DNA of 64,000 nucleotides from NCBI GenBank assembly GCA_027625915.1, contig JANTQA010000026.1, positions 248,001 to 312,000 of the forward strand, given 5' to 3'. The DNA comes from Anaeramoeba flamelloides (lineage: Eukaryota; Metamonada; Anaeramoebidae). Shown one piece after another: positions 59,456 through 64,000 of this stretch (position 1 is its first letter; each line of letters opens with the position of its first letter). A model generated the notes under the pieces. The model did not search any database. It was not told the DNA's origin and was given only the letters and a program-made list of their open reading frames with translations. The translations under genes were made by a program, and so were the position numbers.

Positions 59456-60167
59456 TAAGATAAATTTTGAAATTTGATCTTTTCTTTTTAGAATTTTTTT
59501 TAAAATAATAAATCTATAAGAAACAAAATATCAGATTTATTTAAGGTTTATTGTCAGTTTGTATTGCCGGTTAAGATATTCCACATCTATAAAATCAATA
59601 CATACCTTTTATTTTGAAATACAGTTTAAATTTTTTTCCAAGAATTATTTTGAGAAGAGTAAAATCAATTTGAAAAGTGATATTTTGAAATTTTATGAAG
59701 TCCCTTTTTGTAATTTTGAGAAAAAATTTGAATTTCAACAAATTTTTTTGAAAAGTATAATAGTGAAAAAAATATATAAATTAAAAAATCTTGTGAAGGC
59801 TTTTTAATTCCGAATATTATTTTTGGAAAAGTTTTATATAGTAGCTAATATTCAACATCAAATCATAATGATAAATAACCACATTTTTTATGAAAAAAGT
59901 AATAAACATAGATAAATTACATTAAAGTTTGTTATCTTGAGAATACTCAAGTAATTACTAGATATCATAAATAGATGAACTTTGTTTAAAAAACAATCAA
60001 TTTTTATTGAGGTTTGTAAGAGTTTGGAAAATGATATGTTTTATTCTTATTTTGTAATTGTTTGGTTGGTGTTTTGAACAAGAATAATTTAATTAATCAT
60101 TATACAAATAAGTAGGGGGGTTATAATTTAAAAATGGTGTTATATAAAAAAAGGGATTTGATTTTAA

Positions 60168-61163
60168 GGACTACGTTCCCACCCTTGAGGGGGCCGAGTA
60201 ATTGTGTTATTTCAGTTTCATTTCTCACTAAAAATTTTCACTCAGAAGAAATTGGACAAAAAAAAACATTTTCAATCATCTTTACCTTGTCAGACAGACT
60301 GTTTTTCTTTCTTTTTAAATGAAAAGGAAATTGAAAATAACAAAAAAAAATAATTTCAAAAAATGTCTTTTTGGGATTTTCAAGTACAAATTCGAATTTG
60401 AGAACATTTCAAACTTGTAAAAGCAAATGTAAAAAACGTGTAGATCAGTCCAAGAAAATAATGTGAGTTCAGAAAGTTGAAATGGAATTTCTAAAATATT
60501 AAAATTGAAATACAGTGGTTTAAATAACCCGTGTTGGTAACCTTTAACCTTTTACTAAAATTTAACTCGTGTTTTTTTTTTTTCAGACTTGGGTATTTGA
60601 AGATAGGAAGACACATATATATTCTTGGTTCGGATTTAAATTGACTTTAGAGGTTAGATCTTTGATTAGTCAAAATGACTCAATAATATTAAATGCTTTT
60701 GTTTCAAAAATTGCGTCATATTTACAAAATTTCTGAGATTAAATGCTTTTTTTTTATAAAAAAACAAAAAATGAAATTTTTGCTCATTTTTTTGTTGTCA
60801 AAAAATTACATTTTAATCTTTCCATATCTTCATAATTCTATTTTAAAATTTATATAAAGAACACTTTTTCATGTTTATATACTGTTTCCACCCCATTGAT
60901 TTGTTTCTTTTATTTCTAGAGTCAGCCAATATTTTTTGCATGAGTTAAATTTTAGTAATGGGTTAAAATAAAAAACAAGGGTTATTTACACCACAATATT
61001 GCCTGATCTAACAAGGTTAAAATTATGAAAATTGTTAAAATTGTGAAAATTTCAAATTTTTTCTAAAAGAAATTCTCCTTGGACAAATATTACTTGGGTT
61101 GCGTAACTCTTTCGAGGGTGATTTTATACATTATTTCTCTGTTTTCACATAAAAAATTAGTCC
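60168..61163. mobile_element. TTAA-target non-autonomous element with short ends
   Basis: 996 bp between TTAA copies at 60164-60167 and 61164-61167. Terminal inverted repeat only about 6 bp (GGACTA and TAGTCC). The left subterminus is GC-rich for this genome (CGTTCCCACCCTTGAGGGGG). The uninterrupted R1 copies show the empty site. Contains a further element at 60513-60996. No transposase. Confidence 0.75.
60513..60996. repeat. Element nested inside the TTAA element
   Basis: TA-flanked (60511-60512 and 60997-60998), 484 bp. Left CAGTGGTTTAAATAACCCGT, right AACAAGGGTTATTTACACCA, inverted repeats. No coding content. Third nesting level at this site. Confidence 0.6.
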
Positions 61164-62867
61164 TTAAATAATAGAAATTACACAACAATTTAACTATGAT
61201 CAACAGTTAAAAATCTTGTAGGGGATTTTTTTCAGTATATAATTTTTATCAGGGTTATATAACAATAAAAGTTGGTTCTGAATGATTTAAAACAAAATTT
61301 ACCAACTACAAATCGATATTTAATTGAAAATAAGTTATTATTGGTGATACTTGAGGAAGGTTATTTCTTTGTTTGGCCTTTCAATAAGTCAAAAAAATGG
61401 ATTTTTGAAAAAAACAAAGGAAGAAAATTTGAATAAATTAAGAAATTTAATACTCTTTTTGTTAGACCTCCTGTTCAATTTTAACTTTTTTTCAAACATA
61501 TTTTTTATTGGGTTTTAAATAAAAAAGGGGTAAAAATTTTCACTTGATTGTGTAATTATTTTTTAGCCTTAGAGTTTTTAAATAAGTAGGATGTAATTTA
61601 AAAACTCTATTTGAAAAGGGGAATTGGTAACCAATTCAAAATATTTACCTTTTATTCATATTTGAATTCTAAATAGGATAAAATTTTCACTTCATTTTCA
61701 TAATATTTACATCATAAGATTTTTCATTCCATTCTGGATCCCAAATTCACTCAACATATCAAACACTAAAGATCAAACACATAAAATAATAACATAAATC
61801 CAAATCTATTACTTTGACAATATCTTCTTTTTTATCGAAAAAAGAAAAATCAAAAGGAAGGGAAAATTTTCTTAAAGAATTCTTCAACAATTAGTATTAT
61901 TCAAAGGACAATCTGCTTTTTTTTCAGATAGTTTTTCATAAAAAGATCTCTTTTGAATAACTATGTAGATTTTTTTGGATGTTTTTTTTTTTTCTTTATT
62001 GCAAGAGAAAATAATTTTACCAAAACAAGTTTAAGGCTTCTGAAAAAGAAACCAAAAAAGGTGGATGGTTTTAGCAATCTTTATCATGTGTACTAAGGGA
62101 AGTTTTGTTGCAAATTAAAAAAACATAACCTCCAAAAGTGTCCAGTGATCAAAAAAATGCGTGAACAACAAGTAATACATCAGTTTTTCCAAACTTATGT
62201 GCTTTTTTTTCTTCTTTTTCCAATAAAACATCAAATATACTTCGTCAACGGGGAAACAAAAGTTCAAATCAATTTTGAAAGTAAACTTTTGTATCTTCTT
62301 TAGCAAAATTTTCAAATTAAGAAAAGAATTTGTGAAAAATTTTTAGTAATTATTCACAATTTTTTTGAAATTTTTGTTTAAAGAATTTAACAAAATTTTA
62401 TCTCTATTTGTAGCGAAAAATTGAAATTTGATTCTTTGTTTTTCGAATTTCTTTTTGTACAATATAACTTTAAGAAACCATCATTAATTCTACTTCAGGT
62501 TTATTGTTCGTTTATTTGATCGATTTAATTGTTAGGTCTTCTATAACTAAAATTACACACATTTTATTTTGAAACACAGATTGCACTTTTCTGATTAAGT
62601 TATTTTGACAACAGCAAAAAAAAAAACCAAAAGCAAAACATCTTTTGTTGATCTTCATAGTCAAAAATAAAATTAAAAAATTCCTTTTTTCAAAAAATAG
62701 CAAATATGAGATGAAAAAGAAGGCAACCTGTTGTGTTTTCAAAATAATGGGTTTTTTAATCCTGAAACTTTTTATGCAAAAAAAAATAATTTAAATGTGG
62801 ACTTTTTATTTTTCCAAATATTTTTTTTTGTCTTAAAAAAGCGAACAACTTTCAAAAAAAAAATTGA

Positions 62868-64000
62868 ATGAGCACCAGTAGTAGTAGCAGTAGCGACTCA
62901 GAGTCAAAAAACTCTGATGTCGAATTAGGCGATCAAAACAAGAATAAGGATGAGAAAAATAAAAAGAAAAAAAAACAAGGAGGATTACACCGAGAAGACA
63001 ACCACCATTCGCCTTACGAAGGAAGCCTCGCTGTTAAATTAGACAAGTTTTTTGAAATCTCGAAACGGGGCTCTTCTTTCAAAAGAGAGATCTATGGAGG
63101 TATAGCAATGTTTCTTGCCTCGCTCTACATTTTGACTGTGCACCCGCAAGTTTTGCAAATGGCGAGCGTCCCTGCCAAGGGCACGAGGATGGTCACTGCA
63201 CTTTTGTCTGGGCTTGGCACCATTTCGATGGGCATATTCACGGGGATACCAATTTTCATTTCCAATGGGATGGGCCAGAACTACTTTTACGCGCTGACCA
63301 TCTGTGCAAACAACAGCTACGAGTGGAACACTGCGAGCTCGCTTGTCTTCATACAGGGGATCATCATCGTGGCGATTTCGTGGGGTTTCCTGAGGATCAA
63401 ATTTCTGTCCTCGATCCCGCCCATGTTCCGAATCGGGATCGGCTTTGGGATCGCCCTCTTCATCGGGACACTGGGTATCAGCTCCATGTTTAACAACCCT
63501 TCCACTTCGGAGCCCGAGCTGCATTTCAGGCTGCTGTTGGCCGTCCTGTGCCTTGTCATGATCACCGCGCTGATCTTGAGGAACAAGATCTATGTGTTCA
63601 TTCTGGCGCCCATCGTGACGTCGATCGTCTCTCAGATTATCAGAGCTGCGATGAGCGATTTCGAGATGGAGGAATGGGGCATTTCTGGGATGGGAGAAAC
63701 GGTATTCAAAATCAATTTCAAATGGAAAGTCAGCGCACTTTGGCTGATCCCCGTAATGTCAATTAACCAGCTGTTTGACGCCGTTTGTACAACTTTAACC
63801 GTCATCCAATTCGCATTTTTAGACAAGATCCAGTTTGACGAAAAGCGGTTCATGGCCCTGATCACAACAAGCAAAACCTCCAAACTGCAAAGAGTCATTA
63901 TGCTCACGGGCCTATGGTCATCAATTTCTGGCGCCTTTGGAAACGCGCAAATGGTGCCCTTCATTGAATCGATCGTAGGCGGCACAGTCGGCGCCAGAAC
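62868..64000 (+). CDS. AzgA-like NCS2 purine (adenine/guanine/hypoxanthine) permease, N-terminal part
   Basis: Open from ATG 62868 to the window edge (377 codons, no stop); the rest lies outside. A hydrophilic N-terminus of about 70 residues (poly-Ser, then Lys-rich DEKNKKKKKQGG) precedes a polytopic membrane protein. The first membrane segment REIYGGIAMFLASLYILTVH and the following LLSGLGTISMGIFTGIP and SNGMGQNYFYAL correspond to the AzgA pattern EI.AGl.TFltm.YI..VNP, TLMG..aN.P and PGMG.NA.F. The later IPVMSINQLFDAVCTTLTV and VPFIESIVGGTVGAR match the family's transport-site helices. AzgA proteins are proton-coupled nucleobase importers, so this would be a plasma-membrane purine importer. 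From about 63010 the codons are far richer in G and C than the surroundings, unlike most genes here but like PNKP. Transfer or strong codon selection are both possible. Confidence 0.9.
   Translation, partial: MSTSSSSSSDSESKNSDVELGDQNKNKDEKNKKKKKQGGLHREDNHHSPYEGSLAVKLDKFFEISKRGSSFKREIYGGIAMFLASLYILTVHPQVLQMASVPAKGTRMVTALLSGLGTISMGIFTGIPIFISNGMGQNYFYALTICANNSYEWNTASSLVFIQGIIIVAISWGFLRIKFLSSIPPMFRIGIGFGIALFIGTLGISSMFNNPSTSEPELHFRLLLAVLCLVMITALILRNKIYVFILAPIVTSIVSQIIRAAMSDFEMEEWGISGMGETVFKINFKWKVSALWLIPVMSINQLFDAVCTTLTVIQFAFLDKIQFDEKRFMALITTSKTSKLQRVIMLTGLWSSISGAFGNAQMVPFIESIVGGTVGAR

Larger units (their letters stand above)
59761..61253 (+). repeat. Repeat R1, copy c, split by a TTAA element
   Basis: Collinear with the R1 copies at 18623 and 26660 up to GGGATTTGATTTTAA, then interrupted, then resuming with GAAATTACACAACAATTTAA through to a decayed right end. 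Removing the insertion and one TTAA (1000 bp) leaves about 493 bp, the length of R1 copy a. Confidence 0.85.
54770..62867. other. Intergenic, AT-rich; repeats and unnamed coding-like bits
   Basis: Divergent gap between TBP (-) and the permease (+). It holds M1 copy e, R5 copy b and R1 copy c with nested insertions, listed separately. Three short stretches look protein-like but could not be named: 54969-55133 (+), about 55290-55395 (+) and about 57190-57330 (-, RGKNLPRRSLRTKCVVIE). 57400-59350 and 61260-62860 show nothing else. Confidence 0.5.

Noticed and set aside
63039-63985. Minus-strand frames and a plus-strand frame in another phase over the permease
   Set aside because: They overlap an open, clearly homologous membrane-protein frame and have no family likeness; they arise from the high GC content.
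1-64000. CRISPR arrays, rRNA genes or bacterial-type operons
   Set aside because: No regularly spaced short direct repeats with unique spacers and no rRNA-like sequence were seen; introns, poly(A) LINE tail and TBP/ADA3 show a eukaryotic nuclear genome.

Overview
This is an AT-rich eukaryotic window with low gene density: I can support nine gene loci in 64 kb, one of them a transposon gene. The gene set (a leucine-rich-repeat/ankyrin/BTB-like protein, Ras and RasGAP signalling proteins, runs of Lys/Glu and Asn in proteins, standard stop codons, short AT-rich GT-AG introns) points to a free-living protist, most likely an amoeboid lineage such as Anaeramoeba or a relative. That placement is an inference from gene style; there is no rRNA or tRNA marker here to fix it.

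Layout from left to right. 1-2542 (-): a pogo/Tigger-like DDE transposase running off the left edge, broken by a 197-bp MITE and by a frame change. 5988-7001 (+): an unrecognised acidic low-complexity protein. 11510-14620 (+): a 1036-residue LRR-ankyrin-BTB-like protein. 17635-18228 (+): a Ras-family GTPase with unusual residues at Ras positions 12, 16 and 61. 24745-28452 (+): the ADA3 subunit of SAGA-type acetyltransferase complexes, recovered by joining two exons across a 2.0-kb intron full of MITEs. 30181-36113 (-): a 1940-residue protein with about 22 copies of a short N-terminal motif, a RasGAP domain that appears to lack both catalytic arginines, and a C-terminal PH domain. 41319-43076 (-): polynucleotide kinase 3'-phosphatase with an N-terminal BRCT domain. 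51901-54769 (-): TATA-binding protein in three exons, with one intercalating phenylalanine changed to tyrosine. 62868-64000 (+): the N-terminal part of an AzgA-like NCS2 purine permease, running off the right edge.

The long gaps are mostly AT-rich noncoding DNA seeded with non-autonomous DNA transposons. I resolve several families: M1 (five ~196-bp near-palindromes starting CAGTCAGT, TA target), N (CAGCCGTTCCAA ends, TA target), R1 (~500 bp), R2 (~573 bp), R3 (ends resembling ATTCCAAAAATTTGGACAC), TTAA-target elements with GGACTA-type ends, a CCCTTA-ended element and a long foldback. Several are nested, and paralogous uninterrupted copies in the window act as natural empty sites. A LINE 3' end and a decayed reverse-transcriptase fragment lie at 44-48 kb.

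Functionally, TBP and ADA3 belong to the RNA polymerase II initiation and co-activator machinery, PNKP to DNA end repair, and the Ras-like protein and the RasGAP-like protein to small-GTPase signalling. Their order looks incidental; nothing suggests operon-like organisation.
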